DNA from: an uncultured Verrucomicrobiales bacterium | GTDB taxonomy: Bacteria; Verrucomicrobiota; Verrucomicrobiia; Limisphaerales; JAYPXF01 | Assembly: GCA_937893495.1 (NCBI GenBank) | Contig: CALBIE010000623.1 | Span: forward strand, 1 to 40,433 | Direction: 5' to 3' | DNA length: 40,433 nt | Part shown: positions 8,724-16,750 of the stretch, piece by piece | Layout: each line of letters opens with the position of its first letter | Position numbering within the stretch: the first letter of the stretch is position 1 | Notes under the pieces: model-generated | Told to the model about the DNA's origin: nothing | What the model saw: the letters and a program-made list of their open reading frames with translations, nothing else | Databases searched by the model: none | Program-made: the position numbers and the translations under genes

Positions 8724-9677
8724 GTGGCCGACGAAGTCGCACCATCGCCGGTAGCCAAAGGATCGCTGGTTGATCCGAAATCGCTCATGGCGATCAAAAA
8801 CCTCGAACTGCGCGCGCGCGCGGTGGTGGAGGGCTTCTGGAGCGGCATCCATCGCAGCCCCTACCATGGATTCTCCGTCGAGTTCACCGAGTACCGCGCT
8901 TACTCACCGGGAGATGACCTGCGCTTTCTGGACTGGAAACTGCTCGCCCGCAGTGACCGGCTTTACATCAAGAAATTTGAGGACGAAACCAATCTTCGTT
9001 GTTACCTGCTCGCCGACAACAGTCGCTCGATGATGTTTGGTTCGCTTTCCTACACCAAGGCCGAGTACGCCAACACACTCGCGGCGACCATCGCGTACTT
9101 TCTCTATCAACAGGGGGATGGCGTGGGCTTGATGAAATTCGACGAGGAGGTTCGCGATTATCTGCCCGCCCGCCATCGTCACGGGCAACTGCGTCACTTG
9201 ATGCACGCACTGGAGAAAACCCCGCAGGGCAAGGCCACCAACCTCACCGCGCCCCTCAAGAGAATCGCCGAACTCGTCCGGCGCCGCGGCTTGATGGTGT
9301 TGATTTCCGATTTACTCGCCCCGATTGAAACACTGGAAAACAACCTGGCGCTGCTGACCTCCCGAGGCCACGAGGTACTGCTCTTCCATATCTACGACCC
9401 CGCCGAATTGACCTTCGAATTTGACCAATCTGCCCAGTTCATCGATCTCGAAACCGGACACGACATTTACATCGACCCGGCTCAGGCGCGGACGGATTAC
9501 CAGAGAAAATTCAGCGAACACAACGAGCGGGTCGAACTCATCTGCCGCAAGCTGGGCATCGGCTATCACCGCTTCACGACCGATCGTGCCCTGGAGTTCT
9601 CGCTCTTCGATTTGCTTCGTGAACGCATGCGACGTGGAAAAATTGTTCGTCGAAACACCTCCCGGGCCGCCGCATGA
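8724..9677 (+). CDS. DUF58 protein (VWA-like MoxR partner)
   Basis: This 317-residue protein begins at GTG 8724, three bases after the MoxR stop. The DUF58 signature EYRAYSPGDDLRFLDWKLLA lies at residues 56-75. A MIDAS-like DxSxS site, DNSRS, lies at 98-102 inside the degenerate VWA fold. No membrane helices are seen, unlike many longer DUF58 proteins, so it is probably cytosolic or membrane-associated through BatA. It is expected to work with the MoxR ATPase. Its stop overlaps the BatA start (ATGA). Confidence 0.93.
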   Translation: MADEVAPSPVAKGSLVDPKSLMAIKNLELRARAVVEGFWSGIHRSPYHGFSVEFTEYRAYSPGDDLRFLDWKLLARSDRLYIKKFEDETNLRCYLLADNSRSMMFGSLSYTKAEYANTLAATIAYFLYQQGDGVGLMKFDEEVRDYLPARHRHGQLRHLMHALEKTPQGKATNLTAPLKRIAELVRRRGLMVLISDLLAPIETLENNLALLTSRGHEVLLFHIYDPAELTFEFDQSAQFIDLETGHDIYIDPAQARTDYQRKFSEHNERVELICRKLGIGYHRFTTDRALEFSLFDLLRERMRRGKIVRRNTSRAAA

Positions 9678-11776
9678 ACTTCCTCGCGCCATTATTTCTG
9701 CTCGGCGGCCTGGCAATTGCGGCTCCGTTCATTTTTCACCTCATCCGCCGCACGTCGAAGGAGAAGATCCCGTTCAGCTCCATGATGTTTCTGGAGCCAT
9801 CACCTCCCCGGGTCACCAAGCGCAGCCGACTCGAACACCTTTCGCTCCTGCTCCTGCGCTGCCTCGTGCTGTTGTTGCTTGCGCTGGGTTTCGCCCGGCC
9901 GTTTCTTCCCGATGCGTCCCTTCAGAACGTCAACGAGGGCGACGGCATTCGAACACTCATACTCATCGACACCAGCGCCAGCATGCGCCGCTCGGGCGTG
10001 TGGAAAGAGGCCGTGATTCGCGCGAAGAAAGTTCTCCGGAAAGCCGGCGCTGGCGATGCCATCGCCGTCCATGCGTTCGACAACGATGTGCGCCCGGTGA
10101 TTTCATTTTCCCAATGGACCACGGCGCCGGTGGAGCAGCGCATCGGGCTCGCTGAAGCTGAAATCGGCAAGCTCGAACCCGGCTGGGCCGCGACTCGTCT
10201 CGGAAAAGCGCTCGGTAAAGCGGCGTCGATGCTTGAAGAAGAGCAGGACGATCGGAAAAAGAAAAAGGCCGGCCGCCTGGTATTGATTACCGATCTGCAG
10301 AAAGGCAGTTACCTTGAAGAGCTGCAATCCTTCGAGTGGCCGGAAACACTTCAACTTCAGGTGGAGGCCATCGAGGGTGAACGCTTCGCGAATGCCGGCA
10401 TTCAATTCCTTCACTCGACCACCGCCGAGGCCGCGCAGGCGACGAAACAAACGCACCAGAAAACCCGCATATACAACTCCGCCGATTCCACTCAGGAACA
10501 GTTCAAGATCGCCTGGGGTTTTCATTCGGACAAAGACGTCGGCACGACGACGGATGTTTACGTGCCACCCGGCCAAAGCCGCGTGGTGAATCTGGAGAAA
10601 CCGAAAGTCGCGGAAGAATCCACGCGCCTGATGCTGCTGGGTGATCGCGAACCATTCGACAACAGCGCGTGGTTGATTCCGCCCGCGCCCGCGGTCGTCC
10701 GCATTCTTTACGTCGGACCGGAATCAGCGGATGACACCCGGCAGCCACTCTACTTTCTGCAGCGCGCATTTCCACCGACCCTCCAAAGCACGGTGCAGGT
10801 AATTCAGCAGCAATCTGATCAGAATCTGTTTCTTACGCCAAATCCCTACCCTGTTTTGATCGCGACACAGCCCATCGCGGCGGGCGACGCAAAGCAGTTC
10901 CGCGCTGCCGTTGAAGGCGGAGCCACCGCCCTGCTGGCCCCAATGTCGGCCCCGGCACTGCAATCGTACCTGCAGATGTTTCAGTTGAGCGCCGAAAACG
11001 TCAGCGAGACATCGGGCACCAGTTATTCGCTGTTGGGCGAAATCGATTTTCAACATCCGCTCTTCGCACCGTTCGCCGACCCTCGCTTCAGCGACTTCAC
11101 CAAAATTCATTTCTGGAAACATCGACAGTTCTCCGCCGACGCATTGCCGGAGGCGAAAGTCATTGCGCGATTCGACAATGACGATCCCGCGCTCGTCCAG
11201 TTCGCCGTCGGCAAGGGAGTCGTGCTGCTACTCGCTGCGGCGTGGCATCCCGGTGACAGTCAGCTCGCATTGTCATCCAAATTTGTCCCGCTGCTGCATT
11301 CCCTCCTCGAACTTAGCGGCGCAATGGTCCGCCAGCCCTTGCAATACCTGGTCGGTGATGAAGTGTTGATTCCATTCACCAACAAGACTTCCTCGGTCAC
11401 CGTGCGTTTGCCCGATGGGAAAAATGTCGATCTGCCCGCGAACGCCAATGCCTTCAAGGCAACGACGCAGCCGGGTATTTACACCCTCTCCAGTGGAACG
11501 AACACGATTCGATTTGCCGTCAATCTGGACCCCTTCGAAAGCCGCACCGAGGCGATGCCGCGAGAGCAGCTTGAACGCTACGGCGTCGTGATTCGCAACG
11601 TAGCCTTTGAAACGGTCCAGAAAGCCGAGGAGCGCCGCCTGAAAAACTCCGAAATTGAGGGCCAACAGAAGCTGTGGCGATGGTTGATTGTGGCGGCGCT
11701 GGTGGTATTGTCGCTGGAAATACTGATGGCCGGACGCCTCGCCCGCCCGAGCACCGCAACCGAACAACCCGTATGA
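9674..11776 (+). CDS. BatA-type VWA membrane protein
   Basis: This 700-residue protein has the two-helix BatA N-terminus: FLAPLFLLGGLAIAAPFIFH, then IPFSSMMFLEPS, then a leucine-rich second helix at about 55-73. A VWA domain follows with an intact MIDAS start DTSAS at 99-103 and a TDLQKGS segment later in the fold. The middle resembles the GATase-like extracytoplasmic region of such proteins, and a C-terminal membrane segment, LIVAALVVLSLEIL, lies near residue 680. It is expected to present the VWA domain on the membrane for the MoxR/DUF58 machinery. The 4-bp overlaps on both sides indicate an operon. Confidence 0.9.
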   Translation: MNFLAPLFLLGGLAIAAPFIFHLIRRTSKEKIPFSSMMFLEPSPPRVTKRSRLEHLSLLLLRCLVLLLLALGFARPFLPDASLQNVNEGDGIRTLILIDTSASMRRSGVWKEAVIRAKKVLRKAGAGDAIAVHAFDNDVRPVISFSQWTTAPVEQRIGLAEAEIGKLEPGWAATRLGKALGKAASMLEEEQDDRKKKKAGRLVLITDLQKGSYLEELQSFEWPETLQLQVEAIEGERFANAGIQFLHSTTAEAAQATKQTHQKTRIYNSADSTQEQFKIAWGFHSDKDVGTTTDVYVPPGQSRVVNLEKPKVAEESTRLMLLGDREPFDNSAWLIPPAPAVVRILYVGPESADDTRQPLYFLQRAFPPTLQSTVQVIQQQSDQNLFLTPNPYPVLIATQPIAAGDAKQFRAAVEGGATALLAPMSAPALQSYLQMFQLSAENVSETSGTSYSLLGEIDFQHPLFAPFADPRFSDFTKIHFWKHRQFSADALPEAKVIARFDNDDPALVQFAVGKGVVLLLAAAWHPGDSQLALSSKFVPLLHSLLELSGAMVRQPLQYLVGDEVLIPFTNKTSSVTVRLPDGKNVDLPANANAFKATTQPGIYTLSSGTNTIRFAVNLDPFESRTEAMPREQLERYGVVIRNVAFETVQKAEERRLKNSEIEGQQKLWRWLIVAALVVLSLEILMAGRLARPSTATEQPV

Positions 11777-13398
11777 CCCCCCCCGCACTGACAAACCTGC
11801 TGCAACCGGTCATCCGGCGATATCGCGCCTGGCAACTGGCGCGTGGCTGGGCCGTTTGCTGGAGTTTGTCCGCGTTGGCCATGCTCGCGTTTCTCAGTAT
11901 CAAGCAGACTTCCGGATGGGAACACAAATGGACTCTGCCCGGCATCATTGGATTCGCGTTTTTAACAGGACTCGCGGTCTGGCTCGGCTGTCGGCGAATG
12001 GCACCCGACATGCAGTGGCTCGCCCGCCAGATTGAGCATGAACATCCCGAGTTGAATTCACTCCTGCTCGCCGCAGTCGAGCAAAGACCCGACGCGAACG
12101 GTCGCTACAGTTATCTCCAGCAAAAGGTTATCGCGCAGGCCGTCGAACACGCGGTGAAAAGCGAATGGGCCGAACGCTTCAATTGCACGCAACTTCGCTG
12201 CGCGCGTGGGGCGCACTGGACAACCCTGGCGATCCTCGCAGGACTGATCACTCTGCATCAGTCTCCCGTAAAACTACAGGCCGGCGGAAAACGCGTGCGC
12301 ATTCTTGCCACCACGGTGGAGGTAAATCCCGGTAACGCGAAGATCGAGAAAGGCAGCAGCTTCGTGGTTATGGCGAGGTTCACGGGACCGGTGCCCGCCG
12401 GAGTCAATCTGCTCGTCAATCCCGATTCGGAAGCAGCCCGTATCGTGCCGCTGATCAAGGCGCTCCAGGACCCGGTCTTCGGGACCACCCTGCCAGACAT
12501 CACCGCGCCGTTCAGCTATCGCGTGATCTTTGAAGATCAGCGCACGGAGGATTTCAAAGTCGCCGTATTCGAATACCCGCGACTCGAACGTTCCAACGTC
12601 GATATCGAGTTGCCGAAATACACAGGGCTCGAAAAGCAGCGTATCGAGAACACTCGCCGCGTTACCGCCGTCGAGCGCTCGGTCGTCGGCGTGGAACTGC
12701 AACTCAATAAACCCGTCAAGTCCGCGCAATTACTCTCCGGCGACAACGTGATTCGCCTGAAGACAGACGGGATTAAAGCCATTGCCACACTCCCCCGTTT
12801 CAACCTGACCCGGAATGACGTGTTTGATTTACAACTCGTCGATGACGAGGGGAGGACGAACAAAGTCGAAAGCCGGTTCTTTTTTGTGGCGCTGCCCAAT
12901 CGTCCACCGGAGGTCAAGTTCCTTTCGCCGAAAGGCGACCAACGGGTGTCGGCATTGCAGGAGATGTTGTTCGAAGCCGAAGGCCTGGACGATTTCGGAC
13001 TCAAAGGGTTCGGGTTTGGATACCGTGTCGCCGGCCGCATGCCGGTGGACTTCACGCTCATCACCAATTCACCGCCGAACCAGAAGCAGACTTTTCAGAA
13101 ACTCATCAGCCTGGAGGCGCTGGGAGTCATGCCGGACAACCTGATGTCCTATTATCTCTGGGCCGAGGATTTCGGGCCCGATGGCGAGATCCGACGCACG
13201 GAGAGTGACATATACTTCGCGGAGATTCGGCCGTTCGAGGAACTGTTTCGCGAAAATCAAAGTGCCGAACAACAGGGTAAGGGAAAAGGCGGCACCCCCA
13301 GCGAGAAACTGGCTGAACTCGTCAAAGAAATTACCAGTGCCACCTGGAAACTTCGTCGGCAGAAATACGTCTCAACTGAAGCGGAATCATCAAAATGA
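11773..13398 (+). CDS. DUF4175-like membrane protein
   Basis: The frame is open from 11674, but ATG 11773 is chosen because it overlaps the BatA stop (ATGA) and immediately precedes a membrane domain. The 541-residue product has two N-terminal transmembrane segments (about 30-45 and 55-71) and then MQWLARQIEHEHPELNSLL, typical of the N-terminal part of DUF4175-type proteins. A third hydrophobic stretch lies near 155-165, followed by a long extracytoplasmic beta-rich region with Ig-like repeats. In many relatives this part is fused to the Gln/Arg-rich coiled coil that is here the next gene. An eight-C run sits in codons 2-4. The function is unknown beyond its association with MoxR operons. Confidence 0.75.
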   Translation: MTPPALTNLLQPVIRRYRAWQLARGWAVCWSLSALAMLAFLSIKQTSGWEHKWTLPGIIGFAFLTGLAVWLGCRRMAPDMQWLARQIEHEHPELNSLLLAAVEQRPDANGRYSYLQQKVIAQAVEHAVKSEWAERFNCTQLRCARGAHWTTLAILAGLITLHQSPVKLQAGGKRVRILATTVEVNPGNAKIEKGSSFVVMARFTGPVPAGVNLLVNPDSEAARIVPLIKALQDPVFGTTLPDITAPFSYRVIFEDQRTEDFKVAVFEYPRLERSNVDIELPKYTGLEKQRIENTRRVTAVERSVVGVELQLNKPVKSAQLLSGDNVIRLKTDGIKAIATLPRFNLTRNDVFDLQLVDDEGRTNKVESRFFFVALPNRPPEVKFLSPKGDQRVSALQEMLFEAEGLDDFGLKGFGFGYRVAGRMPVDFTLITNSPPNQKQTFQKLISLEALGVMPDNLMSYYLWAEDFGPDGEIRRTESDIYFAEIRPFEELFRENQSAEQQGKGKGGTPSEKLAELVKEITSATWKLRRQKYVSTEAESSK

Positions 13399-15827
13399 AA
13401 ACTCTCGCCCCTCTCCTCACGCTGGCTCTCGCCCTGCTCCTGGGCGCGCCTGAATTCGGGTTCGGCCAGGCGCAACGAACTTCAAAGAAAATTCAGGGCC
13501 GCAACTATGCCGACGACATCCAGGTATTGCGCGAATCGCAGGAGCATGCCCTTGAGTTGGCGCAGAAAATGGCCGAAAAAAAGGAGAAACCAGAGGATAT
13601 CAAGTCCGCCGAGACCGTCATTGCCAAGCTGGAATCCGCGCTCAGCCTCATTAATCAGGCCGAAAAGAATCGCGAAAAACTAATGGATGCCGTCCGCGCC
13701 CAGGAGGAAGCGTTCCAGGCATTGCTCGAACTCGCCGCCCGCGAATTCAACGTCAACCAGAAAAAGAGCCAGGGCAAAAGCAAAGGGAGCGCGAAGCGCC
13801 GCAACCAGCAGCAACTCAATCAGCTCGAGTTGAAGATGAAGGAGAACAAGTATGAGACGCGCCGCCTGGCGACGAACGAACAACAGAATAAAGAGCAGCA
13901 GGAACAGTTGCAGGTGCTGAATCGACTGCGCGAGATGGCCCGCCGCCAGCAGGACATCAATGAGCGACTGAAGGATCTCCAAACCGCGTTGCAGGAAGCC
14001 AAATCGACTGCCGAGGAGGAGGAAATCAAGCGCCGCCTCAAACGCCTGGAAGAAGAAGAACAACGCATGCTGGCGGATATGGACGAGTTGAACCAGCGCA
14101 TGCAACAGCCGGAAAACCAAAGCAAAATGGCCGAAGCGCGCCAGCAGTTGCAGCAAACCCGGCAAAACGCGCAGCGCACCGCCGAGTCGATTGAGCAGGG
14201 TGAAGTCTCGCGGGCTCTTGCCTCCGGTACCCGGACGGAAAAGGAGCTCGAAAAACTCAAGGATGACTTTCGTAAAAAGAGCGCCAACCAGTTTGCGGAG
14301 GATATGAAGAAAATGCGCGAAGGTGCCCGCGAACTGGCGCAGAGCCAGAAAGAACTTGGTGAAAAGCTCGCCGGCAAAGCAGAGGAACCGAAGCGCAAGA
14401 CTCTGGCGGGCGAGAATATCGATGAGAAAATGGAAAAGGAATTCAAGGCGCAGAACCAGCGGCTCAGCGAACTCGTGCGACATGCCGAACAGGTGTCACG
14501 GCAATCCGAGTTTGCCGAACCGCTCCTGCACCGTCAGCTCTACGACACGATTCGAAATCAAAACCAGCGCGAAGGCAGGACCATCAAGGATACCGAAAAT
14601 GATTTTCGTCGCAACCGTGTCCCCATCACGGAATCGATCATGCGAATCATTCAAGAGGCCAACGAGAATGGCGGCATGCGCTCGCTCGACCTGGCGGGTG
14701 AGCTGGCCGGCATCGGCAACAAGGAGGCCGCCCGGAAACTTTCGCAGCGGAATGAAGAAAACATTGACGACCTGCAGAAGCGCATCGAACGCGCGGCGGA
14801 GAGCGTGCTCGGCGATGAGACCGATGCCCTGCGCCAGGCGCGCAGCGAGATCGAAAAACTAATCGATCAACTCGGCAGTGAATTGACCCGAGCAAACCCA
14901 CAGGGCGTCTCCACGAACCAACTCGCCATGGCCGGTGGCCAACAACGCGAAGGTTCACCAACCGGAAAGCAGAATCAGCGCGGTGAAAAATCGGCACAAC
15001 CTGGACAGCAGGGCGACGAAGGGCAGCAACCCGGACAACGCAACGGCCAGAAAGGAAAGCAGGGCGAACGTCAACCGGACCAGGCAAACCCGCAGTCGGG
15101 TGAACGCGGCCAACCCGGCCAATCAAGCCGTAGTCCTGAAGAAGTCGCCCGCCAGATGCGTGAGCGTCGTCAGGCTGAGCAGAACGGACAACCGGGTCAA
15201 CAGCCCGGTCAACAGCCCGGTCAACAGCCCGGTCAACAGCCCGGTCAACAGCCTGGTCAGCAACCCGGTCAGCAACCCGGTCAGCAACCCGGTCAGCAAC
15301 CCGGTCAGCAGCCCGGGCAAGGTGGGCAAGGTGGGCAAGGTGGGCAAGGTGGGCAAGGTGGACGAGGCGGAGAGAAGCAGGCTGCCAAGCAGAACACCCC
15401 TGGCAGCAGCACTCGCGGAGGAAACTTTGGAGGTTGGGAAAAACTGCTACCCTCGGGCATTATCGCTGAACGCGACGGCAGCAACAACGGTCCGATTACG
15501 GGAGACGATTTTCAAAACTGGTCGGATCGCATGCGTAATCTTGAGGAGATGGTCAACAGCGCCGAGTTACGCAATCAGGTGACGACCGTACGCGAACGAG
15601 TGCGCGGAATGCGGGTGGAGTTCAAGCGTCACAGTAAGGAGCCGCAATGGGGTCTCGTGAAGACCGAGGTATTTCAACCCATGGTGGAAATTCGCGACCG
15701 CATTGCGGAGGAACTCGCTCGACGCGGCAACCGTGAGGCGATGGTGCCAATCGACCGCGACCCCGTGCCCAACCGCTTTTCCGATCTTGTCCGGCGGTAT
15801 TACGAAACGCTGGGGAAAGACGAATAA
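13395..15827 (+). CDS. Secreted coiled-coil protein with QPGQ tandem repeat
   Basis: This 810-residue protein overlaps the previous stop by 4 bp. A signal peptide, LLTLALALLLGAPEFGFGQA, is followed by a very long charged coiled coil (about 30-520) rich in Gln, Glu, Lys and Arg. A low-complexity Gln/Gly/Pro region follows, including 11 QPGQ-type units (about 599-642) and 4 GGQ units. A compact C-terminal domain (about 690-810) contains NWSDRMRNLEEMVN and RDPVPNRFSDLVRRYYETL. It matches the C-terminal part of DUF4175-type proteins, so the two genes together may form one split DUF4175 system. It is probably a periplasmic rod or scaffold. The very high repeat content makes its length likely to vary among strains. 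Confidence 0.82.
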   Translation: MKTLAPLLTLALALLLGAPEFGFGQAQRTSKKIQGRNYADDIQVLRESQEHALELAQKMAEKKEKPEDIKSAETVIAKLESALSLINQAEKNREKLMDAVRAQEEAFQALLELAAREFNVNQKKSQGKSKGSAKRRNQQQLNQLELKMKENKYETRRLATNEQQNKEQQEQLQVLNRLREMARRQQDINERLKDLQTALQEAKSTAEEEEIKRRLKRLEEEEQRMLADMDELNQRMQQPENQSKMAEARQQLQQTRQNAQRTAESIEQGEVSRALASGTRTEKELEKLKDDFRKKSANQFAEDMKKMREGARELAQSQKELGEKLAGKAEEPKRKTLAGENIDEKMEKEFKAQNQRLSELVRHAEQVSRQSEFAEPLLHRQLYDTIRNQNQREGRTIKDTENDFRRNRVPITESIMRIIQEANENGGMRSLDLAGELAGIGNKEAARKLSQRNEENIDDLQKRIERAAESVLGDETDALRQARSEIEKLIDQLGSELTRANPQGVSTNQLAMAGGQQREGSPTGKQNQRGEKSAQPGQQGDEGQQPGQRNGQKGKQGERQPDQANPQSGERGQPGQSSRSPEEVARQMRERRQAEQNGQPGQQPGQQPGQQPGQQPGQQPGQQPGQQPGQQPGQQPGQQPGQGGQGGQGGQGGQGGRGGEKQAAKQNTPGSSTRGGNFGGWEKLLPSGIIAERDGSNNGPITGDDFQNWSDRMRNLEEMVNSAELRNQVTTVRERVRGMRVEFKRHSKEPQWGLVKTEVFQPMVEIRDRIAEELARRGNREAMVPIDRDPVPNRFSDLVRRYYETLGKDE
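15189..15365 (+). repeat. In-frame minisatellite: 11 x 12 bp then 5 x 9 bp
   Basis: Eleven 12-bp units cover 15189-15320. Units 2-5 are identical (cagcccggtcaa), and units 6-9 are identical to each other but carry different synonymous bases (caacccggtcag). Five 9-bp units follow at 15321-15365 (ggtgggcaa four times, then ggtggacga). All keep the reading frame and encode Q-P-G-Q and G-G-Q. The blockwise synonymous differences show two separate expansion events. Confidence 0.95.
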
Positions 15828-15847
15828 ATCTTGATACATTTCTGCTG

Positions 15848-16207
15848 ATGGACCTTCACCAATATCAGTCCGCATATGACGAGTTCGCTCGACGGCAACT
15901 ACCGGCGATGCCGAAAAGGGAAACTTCAGCCCTGATTGCAATGACCCTGCTCTGGCTTGGGTTTTCAGTCTGGTTGATGATTGCTGTTCGGAGTTCCTGG
16001 ACCTTCTCATTGCCGATTTTGTTGCCAATCGTGTTTGGCGCCCGGCACTACTGGTTCAAGTCTTGTCCGGCCTGTAATTTACGGATGTCGTTTGTCAGAG
16101 GGGATTCAGATCGTATGCCGGAAATCTGGCAGGTTCTGTTCGTCTGCAACCAATGCCGTACAATTTGGGTTACAGACGAGATTGTCCAAAAAGACAGCGG
16201 CAACTGA
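15848..16207 (+). CDS. Small membrane protein with zinc-ribbon-like cysteines
   Basis: This 119-residue protein starts at ATG 15848, 20 bp after the coiled-coil gene. Two hydrophobic segments, ALIAMTLLWLGFSVWLMIAV and SLPILLPIVFGA, form a membrane hairpin. A C-terminal domain follows with CPAC and CNQC pairs spaced about 29 residues apart, which suggests a zinc ribbon facing one side of the membrane. No named family is recognised. Base composition is lower in GC than the operon before it. Confidence 0.6.
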   Translation: MDLHQYQSAYDEFARRQLPAMPKRETSALIAMTLLWLGFSVWLMIAVRSSWTFSLPILLPIVFGARHYWFKSCPACNLRMSFVRGDSDRMPEIWQVLFVCNQCRTIWVTDEIVQKDSGN

Positions 16208-16278
16208 TGACAGCCTGCGATACATGCACACCCGCTCGTCGATCTTGAGAAACCATCCACGTATTCTGGGCTAATTGA

Positions 16279-16425
16279 ATGAAAACACAGGAAGATCTCG
16301 AACGGTTGCGGGCGGACATTTCTGAGGCCCTCGCGGAGGAAAATCGCGGGGAATTTCAGCCCCTTGGTATCGAAGCTATCAAAGCGCGAGGTCGGGTGAT
16401 CTTGGAAAAGGAGTGCGACTCATGA
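16279..16425 (+). pseudogene. ParD-like antitoxin C-terminal fragment
   Basis: This 48-codon frame resembles the C-terminal toxin-binding tail of ParD/CC2985-type antitoxins: EDLERLRADISEALAEENRG, then QPLGIEAIKARGRVILEKE. The N-terminal ribbon-helix-helix DNA-binding half is missing because a stop codon lies directly before the ATG. No ParE toxin follows. The frame that starts at the overlapping ATG 16422 runs into a palindromic repeat instead. It is probably a relic of a toxin-antitoxin pair; a genuine tiny protein cannot be excluded. Confidence 0.42.
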
Positions 16426-16501
16426 TGGCAAAAGTATTCGACACTGATGTCGCAGCGCCGCAGTTGAAGTATAAGCGTGTGGAAGGCCCACGCGTCGTTT
16501 C

Positions 16502-16634
16502 CCCCTCACCCTGTCCTCTCCCTTGGGGAGAGGGGGTAGCATTGGATGCGGCAGTTTCCCAGAAAACTTTCCTGTGCACCACCCGCGTAATTCGCATTCC
16601 TCCTCTCCCCAAGGGAGAGGATCGAGGTGAGGGG
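16502..16634. repeat. Long palindromic element, family A, copy 1
   Basis: The left arm, 16502-16532, starts cccctcaccctgtcctctcc. The right arm, 16603-16634, ends gaggtgagggg. They are near-perfect inverted copies of about 31 bp around a 70-bp unrelated centre. The same element occurs at 23006-23134 with a different centre. It fills most of the 325-bp gap between the ParD-like relic and the VWA-like gene. No coding content is supported. Confidence 0.88.
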
Positions 16635-16750
16635 AAAGGACATCTCAAACAATCATTTGTCCGCAACTTATTTCCGGCAATAGGGTTGGTCGGAGCTGTT
16701 CGTAAACCCGGATCGTCATTAGTCACTAGTCATTGGTCTTTTCAATCCCG

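Noticed and set aside
15123-15356. Minus-strand frame encoding LLTGLLTG repeats
   Set aside because: It is the reverse reading of the QPGQ minisatellite inside the coiled-coil gene.
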